Origin: CBDBES01 sp965204465
GTDB taxonomy: Bacteria; Spirochaetota; Leptospiria; Turneriellales; CBDBES01
Reading direction: 5' to 3'
NCBI GenBank assembly: GCA_965204465.1
Contig: OZ241995.1
Location: 682,001 to 746,000 of the forward strand
DNA: 64,000 nucleotides
The notes beneath the pieces were generated by a model, which searched no databases, had not been told where the DNA came from, and saw nothing but the letters and a program-made list of their open reading frames with translations. Position numbers and translations under genes: made by a program. Below are positions 34,324 to 44,413 of this stretch, in pieces. Each line of letters begins with the position of its first letter. Position 1 is the first letter of the stretch.

Positions 34324-35998
34324 GTTTAATGATCAAAATAAATATAAGTAAAGGAGTAATATATTTTATAGTTATTTTAAAAAGATGAAAAAATTTCAAA
34401 GAAAATTCATTCTTAAAAAATTCTTTTTTGAATAATTCCATGTCCATTTTATGGCCTACAAAAAATGCAATAAAAAAACCTCCCAATGGTAGCATTACAT
34501 TGGTAGCTATTTTATCCATCCTGCCTAAGAAATCCAGGTCATAAGCAGAAGGAACTCCCAATAAATAAACCAGTAAAGCCGCCAGCATTACAGATTGCGA
34601 CCTTTTTAGTTTTATTTGTTCTACAAAATAAGTAACCACAACTTCCAAAAGAGATATAGCCGAAGTAATGGCAGCTATAAATACCAATAAATAAAATATC
34701 ATCGAAAAATATTGCCCCCCTTTAAACTTTAGAAATTCTAATGGAAGAGTGGTGAACAATATACCCACTCCTCCACCGGCAGGCTGTAATGAATGAACAA
34801 ATATAAGCGGGAATATGGTAAGACATGCTACAATGGCGATGGTGGTATCCATTAACGTAATAGCGATTCCTGTTGAAATGGGATTTATTTTTTTATCTAA
34901 GTAACTACCATAGGTCATGATCGCCCCTAGTCCCAAAGACAAGGTGAAAAATGAATGTCCTAAGGCTTCCCAAAAAGAATTCCAGGATATTCTTTCAGGC
35001 TTTCCACTCAATAAAAAGTTGACCCCTTGGTTCTGTGTGTCAGATATTAAAGAATTACCCATCAATATAACCAGCAATATTATCAGGATCGACATCCCAA
35101 AGATAGATACTCTTTCAATACCATTTCGGATTCCGCCTAATAATACAATTAAAGTTACCAGCATGATAACGGTATGCCATAATATCATCTTATTTGGATC
35201 AGAAGTGAATTTCTGGAACATATAAGAAGAATACATGGGCCTGAAAGCCTTTTGTATCCATTGTGGATAGTCATCTTGCTCTGTTTTTTGGACAAAAAAG
35301 GCATTATGCCATGGTTCTATTTTCTTATTTTCAATGAGTTTTGAATGCAGTTGATCCATATTCTCTTTAAATAATCTATCCACATCTTTACTTTTTGATG
35401 ATTTGAAAATACCGGCATCCATAAGGATATTTTGCTTTATATCTTTAGATAAATCATGGGTGAGCGTATCTATAAATGCTTTCTTTTTGATCTGCATGGA
35501 TATATTTTCACTGGAATTTAAAATTCTTGTATTGATACTCTTAATAGATACGTGGCTTCCTTCGGATTGCAATTTAGGGACATCTTTTGTGAGTAAAATA
35601 TCCATATCCTTAAGACTTACATTAGAAAATTCATTATTAATGCTTTTGATCTGGTATTCTATTCCCCAACCAGCGATTACAGAATAATAGCTTAAAATAA
35701 CAAAGGCACTTAAAATACCCAATAAACCCACAAATCGAAAAGGCGAATTTTTTCCACCGAGGGCTTTAAAAGCACCAAATGGATTTTTTTGAGTTAGTTT
35801 GCCGATCAGAATTTCTGAGATCATAATGGGCAAACCTATGAAAACAATGCAGAGCAGATAAATAACTATGAATATACCCCCTCCATTTTCCCATGTAATA
35901 TATGGAAATTTCCATAAATTGCCAAGTCCCACTGCAGAACCAGTGGCGGCTATTACAAAACCAAATTTTCCGGACCATTTACTTCTTTTAACAGACAT
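34298..35998 (-). CDS. sodium:neurotransmitter symporter family (NSS) transporter
   Basis: A 566-residue NSS/LeuT-type transporter that imports amino acids or similar solutes with Na+. The family start SGKFGFVIAATGSAVGLGNLWKFPYITWENGGG, containing the Na+ and substrate site of TM1, is textbook. TM6-like FFTLSLGLGAIMTYGSYL and TM8-like segments follow. An extra hydrophilic stretch of about 130 residues (about 120-250) lies between TM3 and TM4 regions and enlarges the protein over the usual ~450-510. The substrate is unknown. Confidence 0.9.
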   Translation of the reverse strand: MSVKRSKWSGKFGFVIAATGSAVGLGNLWKFPYITWENGGGIFIVIYLLCIVFIGLPIMISEILIGKLTQKNPFGAFKALGGKNSPFRFVGLLGILSAFVILSYYSVIAGWGIEYQIKSINNEFSNVSLKDMDILLTKDVPKLQSEGSHVSIKSINTRILNSSENISMQIKKKAFIDTLTHDLSKDIKQNILMDAGIFKSSKSKDVDRLFKENMDQLHSKLIENKKIEPWHNAFFVQKTEQDDYPQWIQKAFRPMYSSYMFQKFTSDPNKMILWHTVIMLVTLIVLLGGIRNGIERVSIFGMSILIILLVILMGNSLISDTQNQGVNFLLSGKPERISWNSFWEALGHSFFTLSLGLGAIMTYGSYLDKKINPISTGIAITLMDTTIAIVACLTIFPLIFVHSLQPAGGGVGILFTTLPLEFLKFKGGQYFSMIFYLLVFIAAITSAISLLEVVVTYFVEQIKLKRSQSVMLAALLVYLLGVPSAYDLDFLGRMDKIATNVMLPLGGFFIAFFVGHKMDMELFKKEFFKNEFSLKFFHLFKITIKYITPLLIFILIIKLVYGLFWF

Positions 35999-36108
35999 AT
36001 TCTATAATGTAAAAATAAAATAAGACGTCAAGAAAAAGCAATCCTATTTTATTTTTTATTTTTCTTGTTTGAAAAGTTCAAGATCTTTTTGTTGAATATT
36101 TTCATTAG

Positions 36109-37005
36109 ATGATATTTTTGCATTATCTACTTTTATTGATCCTATTTATTTTCAAAAAAGCTTTACAAATAGATTCTAGAATAAAATCTTTTAATATGTT
36201 ATTGCTCGACCTCATTGTTGCATTTTTTTGGGCTTTCAATACGGTTCTCTACCTAAAATTTTTTATAGGGGCTCAAAAAAAGTTAGAAAAAATTCTTAAG
36301 ATCAGCTTGAGCACTGCTCTATTGATTCATTTCGCAAGTATTCTTACAAGAGGCATTATGAATCAGTATTTCCCCATTGCAAATCTATTTGAAGCCTTAT
36401 CCGCCATTTCCTTTTCTATTGGGGTAATTTATTATACAATAGAGAGTTGGATGAAGATAAGAAATACAGGATTTATAATCCTCTCTTTGATGTTTATATT
36501 ACATTTTATTGCTGCTTTAAACCATGCAAATGTGAATATGTATGTGCAATGGGAGAATGATCTTTTATTTGTTTCTCATGTTAGTTTAAGCATTATTGCT
36601 TATTCTTCGTTTATTGTGGCTGCCATATACGCTAGTCTTTATTTAGTGTTATTCTCTCATTTAAAATCAAATCAATTTGGAGTTTTTTTTAAAAGACTTC
36701 CTTCTTTAGAAGAGCTGGATAATATGAATATAAAGGCATCTATCATTGGATTTATTTTGCTTACCCCTGGAATTTTATTTGGGTATTTTGGGATGAAGAA
36801 TATTTATGGAGATATATTTTATACGGATGCTAAAGTATTGATTTCTTTGATCCTATGGTTCATCTATAGTATACAATTTCTGGCTCATTTTTATTTTAAA
36901 TGGAGTAGCAGAAAAAAAGCTTATCTATCCATTTCTGGTTTTATAGTACTTCTTTTTTCCATAGTAGGGGGTAGCCTATTAAGCAATTTCCACCGATTTC
37001 ATTGA
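36109..37005 (+). CDS. HemX/CcsA-like membrane protein
   Basis: A 298-residue protein with about eight membrane helices of the cytochrome-c assembly (CcsA/ResC/HemX) superfamily. The segments HFASILTRG, NLFEALSAISF and HVSLSIIAYSSFIVAAIYASLYL are typical. The haem-handling tryptophan motif of true CcsA is not seen; the corresponding place reads IFYTDAKVLISLILWFIY, as in HemX. It sits 21 bases before hemA in the same direction. In other bacteria HemX modulates glutamyl-tRNA reductase, so that role is favoured over cytochrome c maturation. Confidence 0.8.
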   Translation: MIFLHYLLLLILFIFKKALQIDSRIKSFNMLLLDLIVAFFWAFNTVLYLKFFIGAQKKLEKILKISLSTALLIHFASILTRGIMNQYFPIANLFEALSAISFSIGVIYYTIESWMKIRNTGFIILSLMFILHFIAALNHANVNMYVQWENDLLFVSHVSLSIIAYSSFIVAAIYASLYLVLFSHLKSNQFGVFFKRLPSLEELDNMNIKASIIGFILLTPGILFGYFGMKNIYGDIFYTDAKVLISLILWFIYSIQFLAHFYFKWSSRKKAYLSISGFIVLLFSIVGGSLLSNFHRFH

Positions 37006-37026
37006 GACGAATGGATTTTTTAATAT

Positions 37027-38295
37027 ATGCAAAAAAATACTAGATATCTACATTTATTGGGTATAAGCCATCATCTAACTCCTATTGAAATCAGGGAGAA
37101 AATTGTCTTTTCGGAGGTAGAATTATTCCATGTATTAAGGAAGATAAAATCTCTGGAAAGTATCTTAGAGACTTTTATGGTAAGTACATGCAATCGCACG
37201 GAAATCTATATAGTGAATAACTCTTCCAACGATATAAGAGAAATTATCATTAAAGCACTTCTGGAAGAAAAGCCAAATTTTGATAAGTCTCATCAAAAAT
37301 ACTTTTATCAACTCAAAGGGGAAGAGGCGATCATTCATTTATTTAAAGTGATCTCTGGATTGGATTCTATGATATTGGGAGAACCACAGATATTCGGACA
37401 AATGAAATCTGCCTATGAGATCGCTCAAAAATCAGGAACAGTCGGAGTATATTTGGATCGCCTAATGAATATGGCAATTCAGGCGGGTAAGAGGGTCCGT
37501 TCCGAAACCAAAATTGGAAAAGGAGCTGTAAGTGTAGGTTTTGCTACTGTAGAGCTTGCCAAAAAAGTATTTAAAGACCTTCGATTTCAAAAAGTTCTGT
37601 TGATAGGCGCTGGTGAAATGGGAGAATTGATCGCAAAAAATTTCAAAAAAAAGGAAGTGAATAAATTATACATAGTAAATCATACTTTCCAAAGATCAGT
37701 TAATCTTAGCCGAAAATTGAATGCAGTCCCTATTGAATGGGATCATTTTCATTCAATTCTAGATAAGGTAGATCTGATCGTTAGTTCTATAGCGTATAAA
37801 GGTTATATGATCACAAAAAACCTGTTAGAAGCAAAAATTTCTGAAAGACGATCCCCTATGATATTGATTGATATTTCTGTGCCCAGGAACATAGCCTCCG
37901 ATGTGAATGGGCTTGAGAATATATTTCTTTATGATATTGATTCTTTACAAAAAGTTGTTATTGAATCCATTGAAAAACGAAAGAAAGAAATCCCGGATGC
38001 AATGAATATCATCCAGGAAGTAACTCAAAAATTCATGGAATGGTCTATTTACTTACAAGTAAGGCCAACCATTTTGGAGCTTAAAAAAAGTATCTATCAA
38101 CATATAAAAACAGAGATGAGTAGAGTTCAAAATAAATATGATCAGGAACAACTAAAAACACTAGAGGAATCTTTAGAGAGAATGGCTAAAAAGATGTTAA
38201 AATTACCCACCGTAAAGCTTAAAGAATACGCTAATGGATATCCAGAAAGTGACCTTAGAATTGATGTGGTACGTGAGATTTTTGGATTGAAATAA
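37027..38295 (+). CDS. hemA: glutamyl-tRNA reductase HemA
   Basis: HemA reduces glutamyl-tRNA to glutamate-1-semialdehyde, the committed step of the C5 haem pathway. The 422 residues include GISHHLTPIEIREK, the catalytic cysteine in STCNRTEIY (Cys55), the GLDSMILGEPQIFGQ segment, and an NADPH-binding domain (VLLIGAGEMGELIAKN). The C-terminal dimerisation helices are present. It follows a HemX-like gene. No hemC, hemD or hemB is seen downstream, where the accessory region begins instead. Confidence 0.96.
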   Translation: MQKNTRYLHLLGISHHLTPIEIREKIVFSEVELFHVLRKIKSLESILETFMVSTCNRTEIYIVNNSSNDIREIIIKALLEEKPNFDKSHQKYFYQLKGEEAIIHLFKVISGLDSMILGEPQIFGQMKSAYEIAQKSGTVGVYLDRLMNMAIQAGKRVRSETKIGKGAVSVGFATVELAKKVFKDLRFQKVLLIGAGEMGELIAKNFKKKEVNKLYIVNHTFQRSVNLSRKLNAVPIEWDHFHSILDKVDLIVSSIAYKGYMITKNLLEAKISERRSPMILIDISVPRNIASDVNGLENIFLYDIDSLQKVVIESIEKRKKEIPDAMNIIQEVTQKFMEWSIYLQVRPTILELKKSIYQHIKTEMSRVQNKYDQEQLKTLEESLERMAKKMLKLPTVKLKEYANGYPESDLRIDVVREIFGLK

Positions 38296-38317
38296 AATAC
38301 CTCCCCATTTATTCATT

Positions 38318-38370
38318 GGAATGGCATTCTTGCCAGAAAGAAAGGTTTTTACAGAGAAAGCGAAAAAGGG
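38318..38370. repeat. 53-bp direct repeat, copy 1
   Basis: The sequence from ggaatggcattcttgccag to gaaaaaggg recurs at 38503-38555. The tggca...tgcca inside it is a small palindrome. After this copy come 20 extra bases and then a ggtagaggtgtaggaag-T-run stretch that also follows copy 2. The 38296-38664 gap holds only these repeats, T-tracts and the promoter below. Confidence 0.85.
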
Positions 38371-38502
38371 ATACAGGTGATCTCTAAGGGGGTAGAGGTG
38401 TAGGAAGTTTTTTTTTACAGAAAAAGACCTGTGCCCGTAGGGTGAAATGGGTAGCAAAGTTGCGATAAAGCAATTGAAATCAATAAATTAAGAAGAAAAA
38501 AT

Positions 38503-38555
38503 GGAATGGCATTCTTGCCAGAAAGAAAGGTTTTTACAGAGAAAGCGAAAAAGGG
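38503..38555. repeat. 53-bp direct repeat, copy 2
   Basis: Second copy of the 38318-38370 repeat. It is followed by the same gtagaggtgtaggaag and a longer T-run, then further T-tracts leading into the promoter of the giant lipoprotein gene. Homopolymer length changes here could alter transcription. Confidence 0.85.
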
Positions 38556-38602
38556 GTAGAGGTGTAGGAAGTTTTTTTTTTTACTTTTTTTAAGTTTTTT
38601 TG

Positions 38603-38631
38603 TTGACTTCCTCATAACCTTCCTTTATGGT
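38603..38631 (+). promoter_or_regulatory. sigma-70-type promoter of the giant lipoprotein gene
   Basis: TTGACT at 38603-38608 and TATGGT at 38626-38631 are separated by 17 bases. The ATG follows at 38665 after a cggagg Shine-Dalgarno sequence at 38652. T-tracts immediately upstream could act as an UP-like element. No comparable promoter is seen before the truncated RCC1 copies. Confidence 0.55.
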
Positions 38632-38664
38632 GCCCTACTGCGTATCGTTTTCGGAGGTTTTACT

Positions 38665-41600
38665 ATGGCAAAGTATATGTATTCACTGGTTCTGGTGATT
38701 CTTTTTTCCTGTGTAGAGAACAATGTAGATGACTCTGGTCACAAGAGTAGTTTGGTGATCTACGGGAAGTATTTACCTTATTCAACTGAAAAAGGGAATT
38801 TATCTTTATTTAATATTTTGCCTGAAAACCAGGAAGAAGACCCTGAGGTTATAGAAGAACCTCAAATTTCTTTAGAAAATATAGATACACTCATAGATTG
38901 TAATATACCCACTCTGAATTTGGCAGAGAAGGTTATTACCACAAGCGTAGAGTGGTTTGTATTCTCGTATTGCGTTCTAAACACCATACCCAAACCAGGA
39001 GTGAATGCAAGACCTTCCTTCATACAGTACCGCCAGGTTTTTAGAATGGATTTTCATACCAGCGCTTATTATACCATGTTAAAACTCATGAGAGAATTCT
39101 TGGAACAGCATGCATCAGAATTGAACTCTGACGAGTCGCGACTTGCTGCATTTGAGAGATTTTTCCTCATCACTCAATTCAGAATGCTCACTCTATTGGA
39201 AAAAGAAAGAGTGGAAGAAATTATTCATAATAATGGATTTCGTTATCTTCTCCGTAAATATCTGGTTAATTGGCTCAGGTCTGATTTCTATGCAGACCAT
39301 TTTGATTTCTCTAAAGACCCTCAACCTACTTATTTCTCCTATGAATTTTATGGAAATATTGTGGATGAGAATGATCAGCCCTTAGATGGCATTTCTTACC
39401 AGCCCCTGAATGCAGACCAGTTGAACAGCCTTCATCCCTCTGGAGTAACCAAAACCATTGCCTCTGATATAGAAGGGGTAGCATCCTATAATTTTCACAT
39501 TCAGTTTTATTCTGAATCTCTTTATTCTTCTTGGAGGTCTAATCCACCCTATTCTGGGAGTCAGAAAATTGAATCGCCTCTTGTTTTATCGAAAGAGGGA
39601 TCGGAAGAAAGAACGGTGATCATTACCTCTTATAAGCCTCAATTCCATGGTATCAGAGTTGTCTATTCTACTGAAAATATGTCTTCTGAAGAAGAAATTG
39701 AATCTGTTGACTGGCCAGAAGATATTATTGTAGAGAATAATTATCTACATAATCTGTCGTATAGGTTCGTCCGCACAGGTAATGCAAAAAGTGCAGATAA
39801 ATCACAGTTATGCAAACGCCCCGAGATCATCCGTACTAAGTATGGCCGTCTAATAGACGGCTATGAATGGCAGGAATTCATCCACTGTTATCTGGGGACC
39901 AGCCCCAATGAAGGTGATCTGGGTCTGAACCATGAATCCCTCTCTACCAGAAAATCAGCCTTGGATCTAATGTTTCTGACATGGGAACATTATTCTTCTT
40001 CACAAGAGGCAATCAATATTAGCAATCTGGAAAAGATCATTAAAATATATGAATTACTCAGATTCAGAAGTTTCCGATCTTACCCTTTGGTAAGGTTAAG
40101 GGAAACATTCTCTGGTTCTTTGGATGAACATGGCCTGGAACAGACGATCTTTTCTCTGCTAGATGGATGGTATAATTCTACTGAGTATTCTAATTATTTT
40201 GATTACAGCCATAAATTTTATCCAAGCAGAATTTTGAGCCGTTTTTCTGGCATAATCAAAGACCATAATGATTCATCTATTTCATCTGCCAGAGTAACAT
40301 TAGAGAGTACCAGTGGTATGGCCTACTTTGGAGAAACATTCACCGATGATATGGGCATGTATGATCTGGTGGTTCCCATAGAAGAGAATGTCTATGGAGC
40401 ACAAGTAATACTTAAGATAGCATTCTCAGGCTATGCCACTGGTTTGCATCCTATATTGCTAGATCAGGATAATACAGAACATGTAAATGACATCAACCTC
40501 ACCCCCATAGGGATGGTAATGCCCCAAACGGGAGGTATGTTAAGCTCAGAAGATGGTGAAGTATCTGTATTCGTACCTTCTGGTGCGGTAGATGAAGTGA
40601 TGTCTTTTAGGGTGAGCACCCCTCAAGCATCTACCGTGATGTCTACCATAATGAATGATGATGGAACGGAATCAGAACCCAGACAAGAAGCATCCGTCAG
40701 ATTTGAGATATTGCCAGATCATCAATTTAAAAAACCTGTAGGGATTTCGATTTCTTTTGATGAAACGATCAAATCCAGTCTTGGCATTACAGAAGAAAAT
40801 ACCAGCTCAGGCATATTTGCTCTTTTCTCTTTGAATGAAGAAACAGGTAAACTGACCCTTATAGAAGACTCTAATTATAATCCCAATACAGGAGTAATGA
40901 CAGCTACCACAGACCATTTCAGTGTCTTTGTCATTACCGCCTGCAATAGAAGGGCGCACTGTCTACCCAGGGTAACCCCTGCTACAGGAGGCACCATATT
41001 CGAGCCCCATCGTTTCGTGAGTTTCCCAGTAGACCTTATTTCATTAAAAAGAGAAGTCATTTCAAAGCTAGAAAGAGGCGGCTGGGATGCATCTTCCTTG
41101 AGAGAATTCGATATTGAAGAGGAGTTTGAAGGAGTGGAATGTAATATCTTTAATTGTTCTCCACTGACCAGGAATTTCAGCCAGAGAGAACTGAACATTC
41201 CAATGAATTTTAGCGAGCGAGCCGACCTGAACCTGGGCTTTCTGGGTAAACTGAATTTGTTCAAGATGAGTGTGGGTTCGATCAGCCTGCCCCTCGCCAG
41301 GTCAACGGCAACAGCAGACATGGAGATACAGGCAGAACAATGTTTGCAAAACCCTCTTGCCAGCTTTCCCCAAATACGCATCAATAGCATACAGTCTATC
41401 GATGGAGATTTCAATCTGAGATTAAGCATCAGGGATGTGCGAATAAAATATCCTGATTTCAAGATAAAATGGGTTCGTGTATTCGGAATACCCATTTTTC
41501 CTAAAAAGATCAGTTTCTTTAGCACAGATCGTTTTAGTCATGATATAGTGATGAGCATCAATAATATAAGGCAGATGATCCTGAGGGATTCTGCGGGCAA

Positions 41601-43410
41601 TCCCAACTGGCGGTTGGGTCCTGGGTATAACGGTAATTCTAATATTGATTTCGGCCTGGCCATCAACTCAGATGTACGAAGGCGCTACAGAGATGAGTTT
41701 TTAAACCAACTGAAGAGTAAGACTCCCCGTGATTTGGCTAAAATGCTGGGAGATAGAGCATTAGAACTTTTAGACAGTGTAAATGACCCAATGTTCGATG
41801 AGGTGAACTGTCCCAGTCCTCCAAAAACTTATTCCATAGGGGGTACGATAACTGGTTTAGAACGAGGTGTCAGGATCGTTTTACAGAATAATAAAGCAGA
41901 TGATCGTAGGTTCACAGGAAACAGCAGGACAGCGAATGGGGAGGATGTATCTTTCAGTTTTAATACTGAATTACCCTCTGGCAGCCCTTATTCCATTAGC
42001 ATATCAGAGAAACCAGATGAATTTGCATGTGAAATTAGGAATGGAGAAGGCCAGGTCAGAGAATCTGCCGTTAGGAATATTCGTATTAATTGCAATATTC
42101 CAGAATTCAATGCATCTGATGTAGGAACAGCAGGTGGTCATAATTGTGCGATCAATAATGGTGTAGCCTATTGCTGGGGGGCTAATTATCATGGTCAGTT
42201 AGGGGATGGAACCAGAACAAGTAGATCAACTCCAACTCCTACACAGGTAGTGGGCCTGACAAGTGGAGTGAGTGCAATCTCTGTAGGAAATAATTTCACT
42301 TGTGCCATTCATAATGGCGTGGCTAAATGCTGGGGAAGTAATCGTAGAGGACAGCTTGGTATTGGTGTTACGGGAGGGTACCGAACGACACCTCAAAGAG
42401 TAATTGGTTTAACAGGTAGAGTGGTTGATTTTAGCTTAGGAGGTGGTTTCACAGGTTCTCATGCATGTGCTCTGGTAGAGTCTGACGCGAATCACGAATT
42501 GTTTTGTTGGGGCTATAACAACCAAGGACAATTAGGTGATGGTACGAGAATAAGTAGTAATAGACCAAAAAAAGTTGATTTTTCTCGCTTATTTAGATCT
42601 GTCCACAGTACTAAGCTATTTGTTGATCCTATTGATAGAATTAGAATATCTGAAATTTCTGCCGGATCGTTCCATACATGCGCAGAAGTACAATTGCCTA
42701 CTGGCATAATTCTGGCTTGCTGGGGTATTAACCATCTGGGTCAACTAGGCGATGGCACAAGAACTAACCGGTTATTCCCCACTGTCGTAAAAGGCAATAG
42801 TTCCATTAAGCCCTTTTCTTCTTCTACTAGTTCTTTTACTCAATTGCTGGCTGGTGGCAGGAATATATTTAGACCCTCTGTTGATCCTGATGGCCTTTCT
42901 GCGGGTTCAAGTCATACATGTGCCGTTTCTAATGGAACGGCTTATTGCTGGGGGTATAACGCTAATGGTCATATACTTGGCCATGGAGAAATAAACTTTG
43001 TGTTTTCGAAACCCAAAGAGGTTTCTTCATTAGGCAGTGAATATGTTAGTACTATCTCTACATCTAATAATCATACATGCGCGATTCAAAATGGGGCAGT
43101 CAAGTGTTGGGGGGCGAATCGCGATGGTAGGTTGGGAGATAATTCAACCATAACGCGAACCAGACCTGTAAATGTTTTTGGAATATCTTCCGGTGCGACT
43201 TCCATCTCCTTAGGGTTCTTTCATACTTGTGCCGTGGTGAATGGAACAGCCTATTGCTGGGGAGACAACTCATGGGGGCAATTAGGCAATCCATTCCGGG
43301 GTGGAGAAAGAAGTCTGGTTCCTATACCAGTTCATCCTGGTCCGGACGCAGTGGGATCTGGAGGTACAAGCGGAGAGGAGTCTGAGATGGATATCGTTTT
43401 AGGAGAGTGA
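38665..43410 (+). CDS. giant lipoprotein with C-terminal seven-bladed RCC1 propeller
   Basis: A 1581-residue surface-type protein. The N-terminus MAKYMYSLVLVILFSC is a lipoprotein signal (Cys16). Residues about 60-500 hold two related helical segments (LRKYLVNWLRSDFYADHF and FSLLDGWYNSTEYSNYF), each followed by a carboxypeptidase-regulatory-like beta segment (FSGIIKDHNDSSISSARVTLES). Near 615-640 lies a ZU5/GAIN-like stretch (GEVSVFVPSGAVDE). From about 1155 to 1540 come seven RCC1 repeats, each with HTCA...CWG and two cysteines that could pair, enough for one closed propeller. The end is acidic (SEMDIVLGE). Blades 5-7 are the part copied elsewhere. It is probably a ligand-binding adhesin, but the ligand is unknown. 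It is transcribed with the following protease. Confidence 0.88.
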   Translation: MAKYMYSLVLVILFSCVENNVDDSGHKSSLVIYGKYLPYSTEKGNLSLFNILPENQEEDPEVIEEPQISLENIDTLIDCNIPTLNLAEKVITTSVEWFVFSYCVLNTIPKPGVNARPSFIQYRQVFRMDFHTSAYYTMLKLMREFLEQHASELNSDESRLAAFERFFLITQFRMLTLLEKERVEEIIHNNGFRYLLRKYLVNWLRSDFYADHFDFSKDPQPTYFSYEFYGNIVDENDQPLDGISYQPLNADQLNSLHPSGVTKTIASDIEGVASYNFHIQFYSESLYSSWRSNPPYSGSQKIESPLVLSKEGSEERTVIITSYKPQFHGIRVVYSTENMSSEEEIESVDWPEDIIVENNYLHNLSYRFVRTGNAKSADKSQLCKRPEIIRTKYGRLIDGYEWQEFIHCYLGTSPNEGDLGLNHESLSTRKSALDLMFLTWEHYSSSQEAINISNLEKIIKIYELLRFRSFRSYPLVRLRETFSGSLDEHGLEQTIFSLLDGWYNSTEYSNYFDYSHKFYPSRILSRFSGIIKDHNDSSISSARVTLESTSGMAYFGETFTDDMGMYDLVVPIEENVYGAQVILKIAFSGYATGLHPILLDQDNTEHVNDINLTPIGMVMPQTGGMLSSEDGEVSVFVPSGAVDEVMSFRVSTPQASTVMSTIMNDDGTESEPRQEASVRFEILPDHQFKKPVGISISFDETIKSSLGITEENTSSGIFALFSLNEETGKLTLIEDSNYNPNTGVMTATTDHFSVFVITACNRRAHCLPRVTPATGGTIFEPHRFVSFPVDLISLKREVISKLERGGWDASSLREFDIEEEFEGVECNIFNCSPLTRNFSQRELNIPMNFSERADLNLGFLGKLNLFKMSVGSISLPLARSTATADMEIQAEQCLQNPLASFPQIRINSIQSIDGDFNLRLSIRDVRIKYPDFKIKWVRVFGIPIFPKKISFFSTDRFSHDIVMSINNIRQMILRDSAGNPNWRLGPGYNGNSNIDFGLAINSDVRRRYRDEFLNQLKSKTPRDLAKMLGDRALELLDSVNDPMFDEVNCPSPPKTYSIGGTITGLERGVRIVLQNNKADDRRFTGNSRTANGEDVSFSFNTELPSGSPYSISISEKPDEFACEIRNGEGQVRESAVRNIRINCNIPEFNASDVGTAGGHNCAINNGVAYCWGANYHGQLGDGTRTSRSTPTPTQVVGLTSGVSAISVGNNFTCAIHNGVAKCWGSNRRGQLGIGVTGGYRTTPQRVIGLTGRVVDFSLGGGFTGSHACALVESDANHELFCWGYNNQGQLGDGTRISSNRPKKVDFSRLFRSVHSTKLFVDPIDRIRISEISAGSFHTCAEVQLPTGIILACWGINHLGQLGDGTRTNRLFPTVVKGNSSIKPFSSSTSSFTQLLAGGRNIFRPSVDPDGLSAGSSHTCAVSNGTAYCWGYNANGHILGHGEINFVFSKPKEVSSLGSEYVSTISTSNNHTCAIQNGAVKCWGANRDGRLGDNSTITRTRPVNVFGISSGATSISLGFFHTCAVVNGTAYCWGDNSWGQLGNPFRGGERSLVPIPVHPGPDAVGSGGTSGEESEMDIVLGE

Positions 43411-43444
43411 TAAGATGAAAGATTGTATTTTAAGGAGGATCAGA

Positions 43445-44413
43445 ATGAGGGAGAATAGTTTACTTTTTGCTTTAGCATTACTTATCTTTGGATTTCCAGG
43501 TTGCAAAGAAAAAGAAAAAGAAGAGGATAGATGCCTGGCCACTATACCTGGAATCAATGCAGGTGCAGTTGGATCACTTGATTCTAGAATAGTTAGCAGA
43601 GCAGGTAGAATTGTAGGAGGTGGTGCACCCAATGGAGACCTTAGATTTGTTGCTCCCGATGCTATGTTTGCTAATGATAATGATAATTCAGATTATCAAG
43701 CTGGCGTAGAACATATTGCTCGCATCTTCCCTGTTCGATGCACTGGTTGGATGATATCCAGAAACCACATGCTCACGGCAGGGCATTGTTTTTTTGATCA
43801 AGGTGCAGAAATAACGAATCAAATCATTGATCCAACTAGTACTTGCCAAGAAGGAGCATCTTGTGCTTTTTTTAATAGATTGGAATCAGGGAATTTTCCG
43901 ATTACTGGCCCAGATGATTTTTTGGTTCGTGCAATTGTTGCTAATTTGTATAACAGGAATGGAGACTATGTCTTATTGGAATTGGCACAAGCCGCCGATG
44001 ATTCTGGGATTATGCGTTCCGCTGGAGATGTATGGGGTTGGTTTGATCTGGATGCAAATCCACCTCTACTAGCTAGATTATATATAGCAGGTTTTGGAGC
44101 AATTACAAGAGACTTCCCTAATTCGATCTTTAATGGAACTGTTATGAATATAGATAGCTCTACAAATTGCGCCTTAGTGGATACATGCAGGCTTGATTTC
44201 GTAAATCGAAACGTTTTTGAGCATACATGTGATTCTGGAGGAGGCAATTCAGGATCTCCCATAGTAGATTTTAATACAGGCAGGGCAATCGGTGTTCATG
44301 ATGGCAGAAATCCTGACGTCGATTCTAACTATGGAACTACGATCAGCTCCATTGTAAATAGACTTGACAACAATGATAATGGTATTATAGATGCTATTGA
44401 AGATGACCTTTAA
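43445..44413 (+). CDS. V8-like trypsin-fold serine protease lipoprotein, copy A
   Basis: The ATG at 43445 follows a strong aaggagg sequence by six bases, so it is preferred over the in-frame ATG at 43415. The protein has a signal and lipobox (ALLIFGFPGC). The catalytic His is in MLTAGHCF, the probable Asp in NRNGDYVLLEL, and the Ser in GNSGSPIVD, where GNSGSP is the glutamyl-endopeptidase (S1B) form rather than GDSGGP. A C-terminal DNNDNGIIDAIEDD resembles a calcium-binding loop. This copy differs from the others by having Gly before GNSGSP (CDSGGG). It starts 34 bases after the RCC1 stop and is likely an extracellular protease acting with that lipoprotein. Confidence 0.88.
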   Translation: MRENSLLFALALLIFGFPGCKEKEKEEDRCLATIPGINAGAVGSLDSRIVSRAGRIVGGGAPNGDLRFVAPDAMFANDNDNSDYQAGVEHIARIFPVRCTGWMISRNHMLTAGHCFFDQGAEITNQIIDPTSTCQEGASCAFFNRLESGNFPITGPDDFLVRAIVANLYNRNGDYVLLELAQAADDSGIMRSAGDVWGWFDLDANPPLLARLYIAGFGAITRDFPNSIFNGTVMNIDSSTNCALVDTCRLDFVNRNVFEHTCDSGGGNSGSPIVDFNTGRAIGVHDGRNPDVDSNYGTTISSIVNRLDNNDNGIIDAIEDDL

